This document shows positions 43,081 through 64,000 of a stretch of DNA of 64,000 bases, piece after piece; the stretch's first letter is position 1, and each line of letters opens with the position of its first letter. The notes under the pieces were generated by a model. It made no database searches. It was given only the letters and a program-made list of their open reading frames with translations, and was not told the origin of the DNA. The DNA comes from Rugalucina vietnamica (Eukaryota; Mollusca; Bivalvia; Lucinida; Lucinidae), in assembly GCA_964017185.1 (NCBI GenBank), contig OZ024871.1:63058866-63122865 (forward strand), in the 5' to 3' direction. The translations under genes were made by a program, and so were the position numbers.

Positions 43081-64000
<20,920 letters not shown>

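Overview
The window is animal DNA, most likely from a bivalve mollusc. It is AT-rich and intron-rich. It carries satellite-bearing elements of the kind common in bivalves, with central arrays built around tgaccttgacctcaaggtca and termini such as agctgtcgcaggacagc. Three conserved metazoan genes can be assembled exon by exon with GT-AG junctions and consistent phase. The species call is inference; the gene calls rest on recognised motifs and spliced frames.

Layout. 24-4445: a terminal-inverted-repeat (TIR) element carrying a decayed, uncharacterised multicopy gene on the minus strand. 4446-10250: repeats only, including AGGTCA-rich dispersed repeats, an unexplained stretch with a 14-base motif recurring about every 360 bases, and a tandem-array element. 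10858-15169 (minus): ANAPC16, three exons, 86 aa, with a 1.08-kb foldback element and LINE debris in intron 1. 15170-18390: SINE, LINE fragments and satellite. 18394-25560 (minus): a full-length, young LTR retrotransposon. It has one 1690-codon Gag-Pol frame in the unusual order protease, integrase, reverse transcriptase, RNase H (Gmr1-like). 25694-29522: a composite satellite element.

30965-41857 (minus): a TRAF6-like gene of seven coding exons (437 aa; RING, TRAF zinc fingers, short coiled coil, MATH). Its introns hold MITEs, a 425-bp TRIM-like LTR miniature, a two-array satellite element and a cluster of CRE-like sites. 43081-64000 (plus, cut by the window end): a class III alcohol dehydrogenase (ADH5; glutathione-dependent formaldehyde dehydrogenase / GSNO reductase), eight coding positions visible. 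The two genes are head to head, about 1.2 kb apart between start codons.

The most interesting signal is in ADH5. The exon carrying the catalytic-zinc Cys and His is present in two intact, divergent copies (49061-49202 and 49641-49788). Both enter in phase 0 and leave in phase 1, so only one can be used at a time. They differ in the substrate-pocket loop. A decayed copy of the next exon lies nearby. ADH5 introns 6 and 7 contain nested transposons with readable target-site duplications and a SINE whose core has expanded into about 33 copies of a 28-bp minisatellite.

Most other long open frames are artefacts of repeats. No tRNA, rRNA or CRISPR gene is supported; tRNA-like pieces belong to SINEs or to the retrotransposon leader.
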